Shown: in pieces, positions 1 to 7,049 of the stretch
How the letters are laid out: every line of letters starts with the position of its first letter
How positions within the stretch are numbered: position 1 is the stretch's first letter
Assembly (NCBI RefSeq): GCF_001953865.1
Contig: NZ_MQUQ01000012.1
Location: forward strand, 62,001 to 126,000
Length of the DNA stretch: 64,000 nucleotides
DNA from: Amycolatopsis coloradensis
GTDB lineage: Bacteria; Actinomycetota; Actinomycetes; Mycobacteriales; Pseudonocardiaceae
Direction: 5' to 3'
Program-made: the position numbers and the translations under genes
The notes under the pieces: generated by a model
Databases searched by the model: none
Told to the model about the DNA's origin: nothing
Seen by the model: the letters and a program-made list of their open reading frames with translations, nothing else

Positions 1-326
1 TCGTCGAGCGGCTCCTCCGTGCCGAGCACCGCCTCCGTCACCCTGGCCGCCACAGGCTTGGCGAAGTCGGCCACCAGGTCGAACCGAGCGCGCGACTTTA
101 GCCCCCTAATCGCGATCCGGAGGTCGGTGAGCACGGCGTCCGGCAGGGGCTCCACCAGGGCGATGACCTCCTTGACGACCGCGCGGAGCCTCCGGTGGTC
201 CGCGCCGTCCATCAGCAGGAGGTTGGGGGTCTCGGCGGCGGCACCGCCCGGGTTCGAGCTGAGCGCGCGGTCGCGCAGGGCCTTGACGCGGTCCGCCGGA
301 TCGTCCAGCACGAAGAAGTCGTCCAC
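1..326 (-). CDS. Cytochrome P450, N-terminal part (cut by window edge)
   Basis: The reverse strand reads as an open frame from a GTG at 326 to the window edge, about 108 codons. It contains LLMDGADHRRLRAVV, the bacterial P450 segment that corresponds to the usual MDPPEHTRLRR motif of helices B'/C. The heme-binding Cys and the ExxR motif would lie outside the window. The N-terminus is short for the family, so the true start could be slightly upstream; the gene is divergent from the acyl-AMP ligase with almost no space between them. Pairing with an adenylating enzyme and a carrier protein suggests oxidation of a carrier-bound acyl group; that is inference. A TTAG/CTAA repeat lies in frame at 93-120 and encodes TDLRIAIRGLKS. 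Confidence 0.75.
   Translation of the reverse strand, partial: MDDFFVLDDPADRVKALRDRALSSNPGGAAAETPNLLLMDGADHRRLRAVVKEVIALVEPLPDAVLTDLRIAIRGLKSRARFDLVADFAKPVAARVTEAVLGTEEPLD
93..120. repeat. TTAG/CTAA element inside the P450 gene
   Basis: The sequence runs from a GACTTTAG left arm through CCCC to a CTAATCGCGATCC right arm. It lies in frame in the P450 coding sequence on the opposite strand. It matches the intergenic copy at 20689-20716 at nearly every position. Confidence 0.85.
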
Positions 327-332
327 GTTCGT

Positions 333-2075
333 ATGATGCCCATGCCGCGGCCGGAAGAGGTGCCAGTGCCCGAAGAAGTGCCCGAAGAAGTGTTGCGGAC
401 CCCGCTCGTGCACCGCCTGCTGGAGCGCGCCGAGGTCGAGCGCCCGGCGTACACGCACCTCGACTGCTCGAACCGGCACGAACCCGTCGAGGACACACTG
501 ACCTGGGCCGAACTCCTCGTCCACGTCCGCGCTGTCGCCGCGAAGCTGCGCGAAGTGATCCAGCCGGGCGACCGTGTCGCGATCACGGCGCGACAGGACC
601 TCTCCTACGTCGTCGCGTTCTTCGGCGCGCTGTACGCCGGGGCCGTCGCGGTGCCGCTGTCCGCGCCTGACGTCCGCGCTCACCGCGAGCGGCTCGTCGG
701 GGTTCTCAACGACTGCGACGCCGACATCTGGCTCACTTCGGAAGGCCTGGCCGAGCGGCTCACGGAGTTTGCCGAGACCGAGCCCGTCCCGGCGCCCCGC
801 GAGATCGTCGCCGTCGACACCCTGCCACTGGACCCGGCGGATCGGACCCCGCCGTCGCCGGTTTCGCCCGAAGACCCCGCCTACCTGCAGTACACGTCCG
901 GGACGACGCGATCTCCGGCCGGGGTGATCATCACGCATCGCGCCCTCTCGGCCGCGTGCTGGCAGATCTGCGACGCCTACGACGTCGGCGAGCACACCAC
1001 GTGTGTCGGCTGGATCCCGTTCTTCCACGACATGGGGCTGGCGCAGCTGCTCGCGGGGACGATGCACTCCGGCGGCCGGACGGTGTTCATCGCGCCGCTG
1101 GAGTTCATCCGGCGGCCGGAGCGCTGGCTGCTGCTGATGTCGGCGTATCCGAACACGCTCACGGCGGCCCCCAACTTCGCGTACGACCTGGTGACCGAGG
1201 CCGTGCCCGAGCCGAAGCGCGCCGAGTACGACCTCTCGACGGTGTCTATCGCGCTGAGCGGCAGTGAACCGGTCCGGGCGGCGACCGTCCGGAAGTTCCT
1301 CGCCGCGTATGAGCCCCACGGGTTCCCGCGCGGCGCGTTCCGGCCGTCCTATGGCCTGGCCGAGGCGACGGTCTACGTCGCCAGCGGCGACTCCAACGGC
1401 CCCGTGGTGACCGAGGTCGACGGCCGTGAAGTCGTCGAGATCGGCTGGCCACGGGGGCAGCGGATCCGCGTCGTCGCCCCGCCGGATCGCGGTTTGCCCG
1501 CTGAAGTCGTCGCCTCGCCGGATCGCGGTTTGCCCGCTGAAGTCGACACGGGCGAGATCTGGGTCAAGGGGCCCAACGTGGGGGCCGGGTACTGGCGTCG
1601 CCCGGAGTTGACCGCCGAGGTGTTCGGCGCCGAACTCGACGGGGAAGGCGGCTGGCTCCGCACCGGCGACCTGGGGTCGATCCGGGACGGCAGGCTCTCC
1701 GTGACCGGACGCCTCAAAGACCTGATCATCGTCGACGGCCGCAACCACAGCCCCCACGACATCGAAGAGACCGTCGCCGCCGCTCACCCCCTTCTCGGGC
1801 CGGAGCGGGTCGCCGCCTTCTCGGTCGACGGCGACGAAGGCGAGGGCGTCGTCGTGGTCGCCGAGCGCGCTCGGAAGGCGCCCGACTTCGACGAAGCCGA
1901 GATCGCGAGGGCGGCCACCCGCGCCGTCGCCGAGCGTCACGACGTGGCGCTCCGGGCGTTTTTCCTGGTGAGACCCGGCGGGCTGCCGCGAACGTCCAGC
2001 GGCAAGGTCGCGCGTTCCGCGGCCAGAACGCGGTACTGGGCGCCGGATGGGACAGAATTCTCCCATGGCACCTGA
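333..2075 (+). CDS. Fatty-acyl-AMP ligase (FAAL-type adenylating enzyme)
   Basis: A 580-residue ANL-superfamily enzyme that activates a carboxylic acid as acyl-adenylate and passes it to a carrier protein. The P-loop YTSGTTRSPAGVIITH and the GWIPFFHDMGL motif are the FAAL/FadD32 signatures rather than those of acyl-CoA ligases; TGDLG and the C-terminal SSGKVARS lysine motif are present. The start is one of two adjacent ATGs (333, 336); an upstream GTG frame at 195 would overlap the P450. The stop overlaps the next gene, the acyl carrier protein, so the two are probably translationally coupled. Odd: codons for residues about 384-405 contain a tandem duplicated repeat that adds PDRGLPAEV twice. 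Confidence 0.85.
   Translation: MMPMPRPEEVPVPEEVPEEVLRTPLVHRLLERAEVERPAYTHLDCSNRHEPVEDTLTWAELLVHVRAVAAKLREVIQPGDRVAITARQDLSYVVAFFGALYAGAVAVPLSAPDVRAHRERLVGVLNDCDADIWLTSEGLAERLTEFAETEPVPAPREIVAVDTLPLDPADRTPPSPVSPEDPAYLQYTSGTTRSPAGVIITHRALSAACWQICDAYDVGEHTTCVGWIPFFHDMGLAQLLAGTMHSGGRTVFIAPLEFIRRPERWLLLMSAYPNTLTAAPNFAYDLVTEAVPEPKRAEYDLSTVSIALSGSEPVRAATVRKFLAAYEPHGFPRGAFRPSYGLAEATVYVASGDSNGPVVTEVDGREVVEIGWPRGQRIRVVAPPDRGLPAEVVASPDRGLPAEVDTGEIWVKGPNVGAGYWRRPELTAEVFGAELDGEGGWLRTGDLGSIRDGRLSVTGRLKDLIIVDGRNHSPHDIEETVAAAHPLLGPERVAAFSVDGDEGEGVVVVAERARKAPDFDEAEIARAATRAVAERHDVALRAFFLVRPGGLPRTSSGKVARSAARTRYWAPDGTEFSHGT
1482..1545. repeat. Tandem pair of diverged TTAG/CTAA elements inside the acyl-AMP ligase gene
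   Basis: Two copies 36 bp apart, each running CCGGATCGCGGTTTGCCCGC then TGAAGTCG, in frame, giving two PDRGLPAEV peptides. Relative to the intergenic family the TTAG and CTAA cores have mutated (TTTG, CTGA), which removes the stop codons the consensus would introduce. Confidence 0.75.
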
Positions 2076-2370
2076 CGGGAGCGAGTACGTCGACGAGATC
2101 AAGGCCCTCGTCTGCAAGACCTTCGACGTCGATCCGGACACCATCGACGAGAACACGCCCTTCTCGGAAATGGGCGTCGACTCCCGGCGCCGCGTCCGGC
2201 TACTGGCGACGGTGGAGGTGGAGTTCGGGATCGACATCGACCTCGACGAACTGGACCGCCTGATCGACATCCGGGGCGCGGCGACCGTGCTCGCCGAGGC
2301 CGTCCAAGCGGGCGCGAAACCGCGAAAACGCGGTCTACCAGGCCTCTTGCGCCGAAATCGTTTGAGTTAG
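2065..2370 (+). CDS. Acyl carrier protein
   Basis: A 101-residue carrier protein. The phosphopantetheine site is the Ser in MGVDSRRRVRLL; the usual DSL is DSR here, which is atypical. Acidic helix-rich composition and a basic tail (KPRKRG) are seen. The ATG at 2065 overlaps the end of the acyl-AMP ligase by 11 bp; an earlier in-frame ATG lies at 2047. The obvious partner is the upstream adenylating enzyme, which would load it, with the divergent P450 as possible tailoring enzyme. Confidence 0.85.
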   Translation: MAPDGSEYVDEIKALVCKTFDVDPDTIDENTPFSEMGVDSRRRVRLLATVEVEFGIDIDLDELDRLIDIRGAATVLAEAVQAGAKPRKRGLPGLLRRNRLS

Positions 2371-2508
2371 CAAAGGTGCGAATGTCCCTGCGGCCTCGAT
2401 GACCGGTGGGTACATTCTGTGTGCATATGCGATGGCACCTGATGCCGCCGGCGTGCGTCGTAGGTAGGACAACGAGGCGGATACAGCGGGACGAAGGGGG
2501 CACCGGTC

Positions 2509-2823
2509 ATGCCGGACGGGGGCTACAAAGCCGATTCAGAGGCGATGCTCACGGCGTCGACGTCGTTGGAGCGCGCAGCTGAGAACACGACGTCCGAGGC
2601 GGGGAAGGTGGGGCCGACGCAGGTCCAGCCCGCGGACTTCGGCCGGGTGCACAAGGACCACCAGAAGGGCTACGCCACCGGCATTCTCGCCATCTCCGAC
2701 GCGATGAAGGGTTACGCGGGCCAGCTCACCCAGCTCGCCGGCGGGGTCAGTACCGCGTCGACCCGCTACACCTCTTCCGACCAGGCGAACGCCGCGGCTG
2801 CCAACAAGGCGGGAACCCAGTAA
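2509..2823 (+). CDS. EspC-like (DUF2580-type) type VII secretion-associated small protein
   Basis: A 104-residue, Ala/Thr/Ser-rich helical protein without signal peptide or membrane segment, of the size and composition of the ESX-1 EspC/WXG100-like substrates. No WXG triplet is seen in it. It is preceded by an AAGGGGG ribosome site before the ATG. The next gene starts within its stop codon (TAATG), so the two are coupled and the proteins are likely to act or be exported together. The family call rests on overall resemblance and on the WXG-containing neighbour. Confidence 0.55.
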   Translation: MPDGGYKADSEAMLTASTSLERAAENTTSEAGKVGPTQVQPADFGRVHKDHQKGYATGILAISDAMKGYAGQLTQLAGGVSTASTRYTSSDQANAAAANKAGTQ

Positions 2824-5243
2824 TGAGTGAACCGACGCCCGCGCAGATCAAGGAAATCCTGAACGACCCCTACGTCACGAAAGGCACCAAAGACGCGTTG
2901 TTGTTGCCGTTCGGCAACAGGGAAGAGGCCTACAAGAAGGCCGTCGCCGAACGTGACTCGAACTCGGCCGGGGACAAGAAACAGGCGGCCGAAACGAAGC
3001 GGGCCGACAAGGACCTCGACGCCATGTCCAGGCCGGTCGCGGGGGGTGCCACCACCAAGTCCGACCAGGTGCTCGATCTCGGGAAGCCGGCGCTGGACTT
3101 CTTCTCCGACTGGGCCGAGCAGGTCTGGAACAAGATGCCGGACAAGCCGTACGAAATCAGCTACAAGACCGACATCTGGGACCGGTTCCATGAGAACCGT
3201 GAGATCAACTTCCAGAAGATGTTCGACGAGGTCGAAGATCTCGGCGACGCGAAGAAGGCCGTCGAGCAGACCCAGAAGGACGCGACGGCGGCGCTGACCA
3301 CGCTCTTCCACGACTGGAAGGGCGAGGGTGCGACGGCCGCGAAGGTCAAATACGAGCAGCGAATCCAGCCCGACGCGAAAGAACTCATCGCGCAGATGGA
3401 CGGCGCCATCAAGCTGGTGCCGTCGACCATCGACAAGATCTACAGCGCGCTCAAGCTGAAGGTCGACGAAACGCTGAAGCTGCGAGTCGACAAAGTCGCC
3501 ACAGCGCCGCTGTTCACGGCGAAGCAGGTCGTCGAGATCGCGAACGGCAAGGTCAATTCCAAAGAAAAGCTCATGGACGTCGCGGTCTGGCTCGACTCCG
3601 CGTGCCCTGGCAACAACCTCGCCGAACGGCTGCGTGACGACGACTGCAAGCTGAACGACGAGAACAAGGACTACGCGATCGGGGCGGCGAAGCAGTGGCT
3701 GAAGGGCTCGTTCGCCACCGAGTTCGGTGAGCGGTTCGAGAACTTCAAGAAGCTCTGCAAGAACGCCACCGAGACGATCAACACGCAATATCACGAGCTT
3801 TCGCGGTTCATGGAGGACTACACGAATCCGTTTCCCGCGGCCGGATCCGAGAAGCCGCCCGCCGATGACGGCAAGGGCAAAGACAATGGCAACGGGAACG
3901 GCAATGGCAACGGGAACGGCGGCGGCAGCGGTAGCGGCGGCGGAAGTGGTAGCGGAAGCGGCGGCGGGAGTGGGAGCGGCGGTGGCGGCACGCCGCCGGC
4001 GGCATCGGTTCCCGAGGCGCCGAAGCCGGAGGACAAGCCCGCTGACGGGACGAACCCGGTCACCGGGAAGCCGCTCGAACTGGACCCCGAGACCGGCAAG
4101 CCGTACCCGATCGACCCGGCGACGGGCGAGGCGATCAAGGACGGCATCGACGGTCAGGACACCATGACCGTCGAAAAGGGCGACAACAAGATCGAGATGA
4201 CCGAGCCGGATAAAGACGGCAAAATGGACATCAAGGTCGATGACGGCAAGGGCAACGAGAAGGACTACAAGCTCGACTTCGACGACCCGAAGGGCGAGGA
4301 CGGCAAGCCCGGCGAAGAGGGCAAGGACGGCAAGGACGGCGACTTCGGTCCGAAGGGCGCGGTCAAGGAAGGCGAGCCCGGCGCCGACGGCGTCTACCGG
4401 CCCGGCCCGGACGGCAAGATCCACATCCAGGACGGCAACCTCAAGATCACCGCCGAGCAGCCGCAGGGCCCGAACGGTCCGACCGTGGTGACCGTCGACG
4501 ACGGCAAGGGCGAGCCGACCACCTACACCCTCGACGAAAAAGGTGAGAAGAAGGAACTCAAGCCCGGCGACGTCGTCCAGACCGACGACATCAAGAACGG
4601 TCTTGACGACCGGAATCCCGGAAATCCGCAGCCCGGCAAGGTCGATGAGGTGCGCACGATGCCCGCCCCGGCCGAAGGTGGAGGCTTCAGCGCTCCGGGT
4701 GGCGTCGAGGTCGGTGCCGGTGCCGGTGTCGGTGGTGGTGGCGGGGAAGGGGTCGCCGCGGTGTCCGCGGGGGCGGAGGCCGCCGGTGGCGCCGCGTCGG
4801 GCGCGGGTGGTGACGGCACCGTGCCGACCGCCAGTGGCGGAGGAGGCGGAGGCAGCTTCGAAGGCGCGCTCGGCGGCGTCGGCGACGGTGGTTCCGCGGG
4901 GTCGCTGAACGAAGCCGGTTCGCTGGAGGCGGGCATTCAGTCCGGGGGCGGCGCGCAGCCTGCCGGGATGGACGGCGGCGGTCTCGGAATGGCGCCCGGT
5001 GGCGGGATGGATCCGGCCCCCGCGGGTGCCGGTGCCGGAAGCTCGTCCGCCGGAATGGGCGGCATGATGGGTGGAATGGGTGCCATGGGCGGCGCGGCCG
5101 GTGGTGGCGGGGGAGACACGCAACGCGGGTCGAGCCAGTACCGCGTCGAGGGTGGCATCTTCGAGACCAGTGGCGCGGGCGGCCGGATCAGTGGTTCGCT
5201 CGACGACGAGGGCGGCGACCGTTCGATCAGTTACGAGCGATGA
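2823..5243 (+). CDS. Large WXG-type, glycine-rich putative type VII secretion substrate
   Basis: An 806-residue protein without classical signal peptide. Residues 1-340 are charged and helical; DWKGEGA near residue 165 is a WXG turn typical of type VII substrates. Residues about 349-390 are a low-complexity NG/GS linker, followed by a DGK-rich acidic stretch with repeated GKDGKDG and GEPG units, and a Gly/Ala/Met-rich C-terminal third (GGMMGGMGAMGG). The layout is a folded export domain plus an extended, probably extracellular, tail. It overlaps the EspC-like gene by one base. No EccC or other secretion ATPase is present here, so export would need machinery coded elsewhere. Confidence 0.6.
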   Translation: MSEPTPAQIKEILNDPYVTKGTKDALLLPFGNREEAYKKAVAERDSNSAGDKKQAAETKRADKDLDAMSRPVAGGATTKSDQVLDLGKPALDFFSDWAEQVWNKMPDKPYEISYKTDIWDRFHENREINFQKMFDEVEDLGDAKKAVEQTQKDATAALTTLFHDWKGEGATAAKVKYEQRIQPDAKELIAQMDGAIKLVPSTIDKIYSALKLKVDETLKLRVDKVATAPLFTAKQVVEIANGKVNSKEKLMDVAVWLDSACPGNNLAERLRDDDCKLNDENKDYAIGAAKQWLKGSFATEFGERFENFKKLCKNATETINTQYHELSRFMEDYTNPFPAAGSEKPPADDGKGKDNGNGNGNGNGNGGGSGSGGGSGSGSGGGSGSGGGGTPPAASVPEAPKPEDKPADGTNPVTGKPLELDPETGKPYPIDPATGEAIKDGIDGQDTMTVEKGDNKIEMTEPDKDGKMDIKVDDGKGNEKDYKLDFDDPKGEDGKPGEEGKDGKDGDFGPKGAVKEGEPGADGVYRPGPDGKIHIQDGNLKITAEQPQGPNGPTVVTVDDGKGEPTTYTLDEKGEKKELKPGDVVQTDDIKNGLDDRNPGNPQPGKVDEVRTMPAPAEGGGFSAPGGVEVGAGAGVGGGGGEGVAAVSAGAEAAGGAASGAGGDGTVPTASGGGGGGSFEGALGGVGDGGSAGSLNEAGSLEAGIQSGGGAQPAGMDGGGLGMAPGGGMDPAPAGAGAGSSSAGMGGMMGGMGAMGGAAGGGGGDTQRGSSQYRVEGGIFETSGAGGRISGSLDDEGGDRSISYER

Positions 5244-5271
5244 TCGGTAGCCGGGGAACAAGGGAGGACCG

Positions 5272-5838
5272 ATGAGCGCTGTTGACCGGCTGGCGGCCGC
5301 GATGTCCAGGCAGGACGCCGCCATCACGGAGCAGTTGGAGCAGCGCGGGCTGAGGGAGCGGCGTCTCGCCGACGCCAAGGCCCAGGCGATGGAGACGATG
5401 CAGAAGGACGCGGCCGTCCACGACAAGTACGCCGCCCACATGCAGGAATTGGGGAAGCGGAGCAAGGAGGCGGGCGGCTGGCTGACCGGCAAGACGACCG
5501 CCGACCGCAGCCACACGATCGGCTTCGACATCGAGGACGACGACAAGCCGGACGCCCGGTTCGCCGAGTTCGGCGCCCGTCAGGGATCCGAGGCGGCGCG
5601 TCCGGTCGCTCCGCCTCCGCCGCCACCTCCAGTCGCGCCGGGGGTGCCCGGAATGCCGGCGACGGTGGACGTCCCTCCGCCCGCGACGCCGACACCCGCG
5701 CCCATACCCACGCCCGCGCCGAGTGCCGGGGCGCCCGACGCACCTGGCGCGCCCGCGCGTCGCCGAGGCCGTCACGCCCGTGACGACAAGGGCTTCGACG
5801 ACGACGACTTCTCGAACAACTCGTGGATGGTCGACTGA
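5272..5838 (+). CDS. Hypothetical protein with coiled coil and proline-rich region
   Basis: A 188-residue protein not assigned to a family. Residues 1-70 are charged and likely coiled-coil; residues about 113-155 are Pro/Ala-rich (PPPPPPP, TPAPIPTPAP); the tail ends with an acidic DDDD patch and NSWMVD. It starts 29 bp after the large WXG-type gene behind a GGGAGGACCG ribosome site and is followed by a strong terminator, so it closes this three-gene operon. It could be a chaperone or cosubstrate of the export system; this is guesswork from position. Confidence 0.6.
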   Translation: MSAVDRLAAAMSRQDAAITEQLEQRGLRERRLADAKAQAMETMQKDAAVHDKYAAHMQELGKRSKEAGGWLTGKTTADRSHTIGFDIEDDDKPDARFAEFGARQGSEAARPVAPPPPPPPVAPGVPGMPATVDVPPPATPTPAPIPTPAPSAGAPDAPGAPARRRGRHARDDKGFDDDDFSNNSWMVD

Positions 5839-5847
5839 CCGCACTTC

Positions 5848-5883
5848 AGGGCCCGGCTCACCAGAGCCGGGCCCTCCTTTTTG
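5848..5883 (+). terminator. Intrinsic terminator of the type VII substrate operon
   Basis: A 12-bp perfect stem (AGGGCCCGGCTC / GAGCCGGGCCCT) with an ACCA loop is followed by CCTTTTT, 10 bp after the stop at 5838. Confidence 0.9.
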
Positions 5884-5907
5884 CTCGCTCCGCTCGCCCG
5901 GCCATTT

Positions 5908-6058
5908 CGACTTTCGCGGGCTAAGTGCGATCCGGCCACCCGGTGCCCTCGCCCGGGGCACGTCGACTTTCGCGGGCTAAGTGTGACGCGTAGGCATGCT
6001 AAGTAACCGGGCGCGGGTCGAGGGCCCGGATCGCGATTAGCCCGCTAAACGCAAGTCG
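5908..6058. repeat. Cluster of three TTAG/CTAA elements
   Basis: Copies at 5908-5935 and 5964-5990 are direct (GACTTTCGCGGGCTAAG core); the third, 6026-6058, is inverted and uses different arms (GATCGCGATTAG and CTAAACGCAAGTC). They fill the gap between the terminator and the hydrolase gene read from the other side. Confidence 0.85.
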
Positions 6059-6071
6059 GCCGGGGAACGGG

Positions 6072-6896
6072 TCAGGCGGCGGGTTCGTCCTGGAGCTCGA
6101 TCGGGGCGCGTTTGACGTCGGCGTCCAGTAGCTGCTGGTACTTCGTCGTCCCCGTGAGGTGAGTCAGGAAGAAGGCGGTAAACAGCGCCCTCGTCAGCTG
6201 CTGGGTCCCGCGGTGCGGCTTCCCGTGCAGCAGCAGCTGGCTCCAATGCTTGCCCTCGGTGACGCCGAGGTGCGAAGACTTCCCGAGCGTCCGCAGCTGC
6301 ACCGGCCCGCCCCACGCGTCCGCGATGGCCTCGGCATGCCCGACCGGCGGCGCGACCAGATCTTCGCCCGCCGCGAGATGCAGGCCGGGCACGGTCACCG
6401 ACGGGGCGGACAGGGTCGCCGGCGGCAGCGTCTGGGCGGGAGTGATGGTCGCGACTGCCTGAATCCGCGGTCGATCGTCGTTCTCGGCGGCCTGCGCGGC
6501 GGCCAGCACCGCCGAACCTCCTCCGGTCGAGTGCCCCGCGAGGCCCAGTTTCGCCGGGTCGACACTGATGCCGTCCGGTCCGAGACGGACCGTGGTGATC
6601 AGGTCGAGCGTGGTGAGCAGGTCGCCAGCCAGCAGCCGATGCGACGGCAAGGGCCCGCGCTGGGTGGCCGGAGCCGCCGCGACGATGCCCCAGCTCGCGA
6701 GGTGCCGGAGCAGGTGCCGATAGCTTCCCGTGGGCTGCAACCAGCCGTGCCCGAACGCGATCGCGGGCAGACCGAGCCCCGAGCGGGGCGTGAACACGAC
6801 ACCGGGGAGCCCGACCAGGGCGAGGTTGCCGCGCAGAACCTCGTGCGGACCTGGGTGGGACAGCTCCGCGAGCAGCTGCTTGGGCTTGCTGGCCAT
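6072..6896 (-). CDS. Alpha/beta hydrolase
   Basis: A 274-residue serine hydrolase of the dienelactone hydrolase/PET-hydrolase-like group. The nucleophile elbow is GHSTGG; an acidic residue in AGEDLVAP and the His in SSHLG complete a plausible triad; FGHGW supplies the oxyanion region. No signal peptide is seen, so it is probably cytoplasmic. The ATG at 6896 fits the family better than the one 21 bp upstream. It stands alone between repeat clusters and points away from glmS. The substrate is unknown. Confidence 0.8.
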   Translation of the reverse strand: MASKPKQLLAELSHPGPHEVLRGNLALVGLPGVVFTPRSGLGLPAIAFGHGWLQPTGSYRHLLRHLASWGIVAAAPATQRGPLPSHRLLAGDLLTTLDLITTVRLGPDGISVDPAKLGLAGHSTGGGSAVLAAAQAAENDDRPRIQAVATITPAQTLPPATLSAPSVTVPGLHLAAGEDLVAPPVGHAEAIADAWGGPVQLRTLGKSSHLGVTEGKHWSQLLLHGKPHRGTQQLTRALFTAFFLTHLTGTTKYQQLLDADVKRAPIELQDEPAA

Positions 6897-6950
6897 GCTG
6901 GTGACCTTACTGCCCACGCCTCTGTCCGGCCCGCGCGCCGCCCCGGCGTT

Positions 6951-6997
6951 CGCCTTTAGCGGGCTAAACGCGACGCGTTTAGCCCGCTAAACGCGAG
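6951..6997. repeat. Two abutting TTAG/CTAA elements upstream of glmS
   Basis: CGCCTTTAGCGGGCTAAACG is followed directly by GCGTTTAGCCCGCTAAACGC. Both are near-perfect palindromes with opposite centres (CGGG, CCCG). They lie between the divergent hydrolase and glmS promoters. Confidence 0.85.
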
Positions 6998-7035
6998 TGC
7001 GCGCCGCCCGCGCGAAGGGGCCGGATTTCTCTCGT

Positions 7036-7049
7036 TAGGCTGGCGGCCG
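7036..7049 (+). promoter_or_regulatory. Probable leaderless promoter of glmS
   Basis: A TAGGCT -10 box at 7036-7041 ends 7 bp before the GTG start at 7049, so transcription would begin at or next to the start codon. No ribosome site precedes the GTG. A -35 box is not clear. Confidence 0.5.

Noticed and set aside
2766..5546. A 926-codon open frame on the reverse strand across the type VII substrate gene
   Set aside because: It mirrors the forward gene's codon structure in high-GC DNA, has no domain resemblance and runs through a clear forward operon with ribosome sites.
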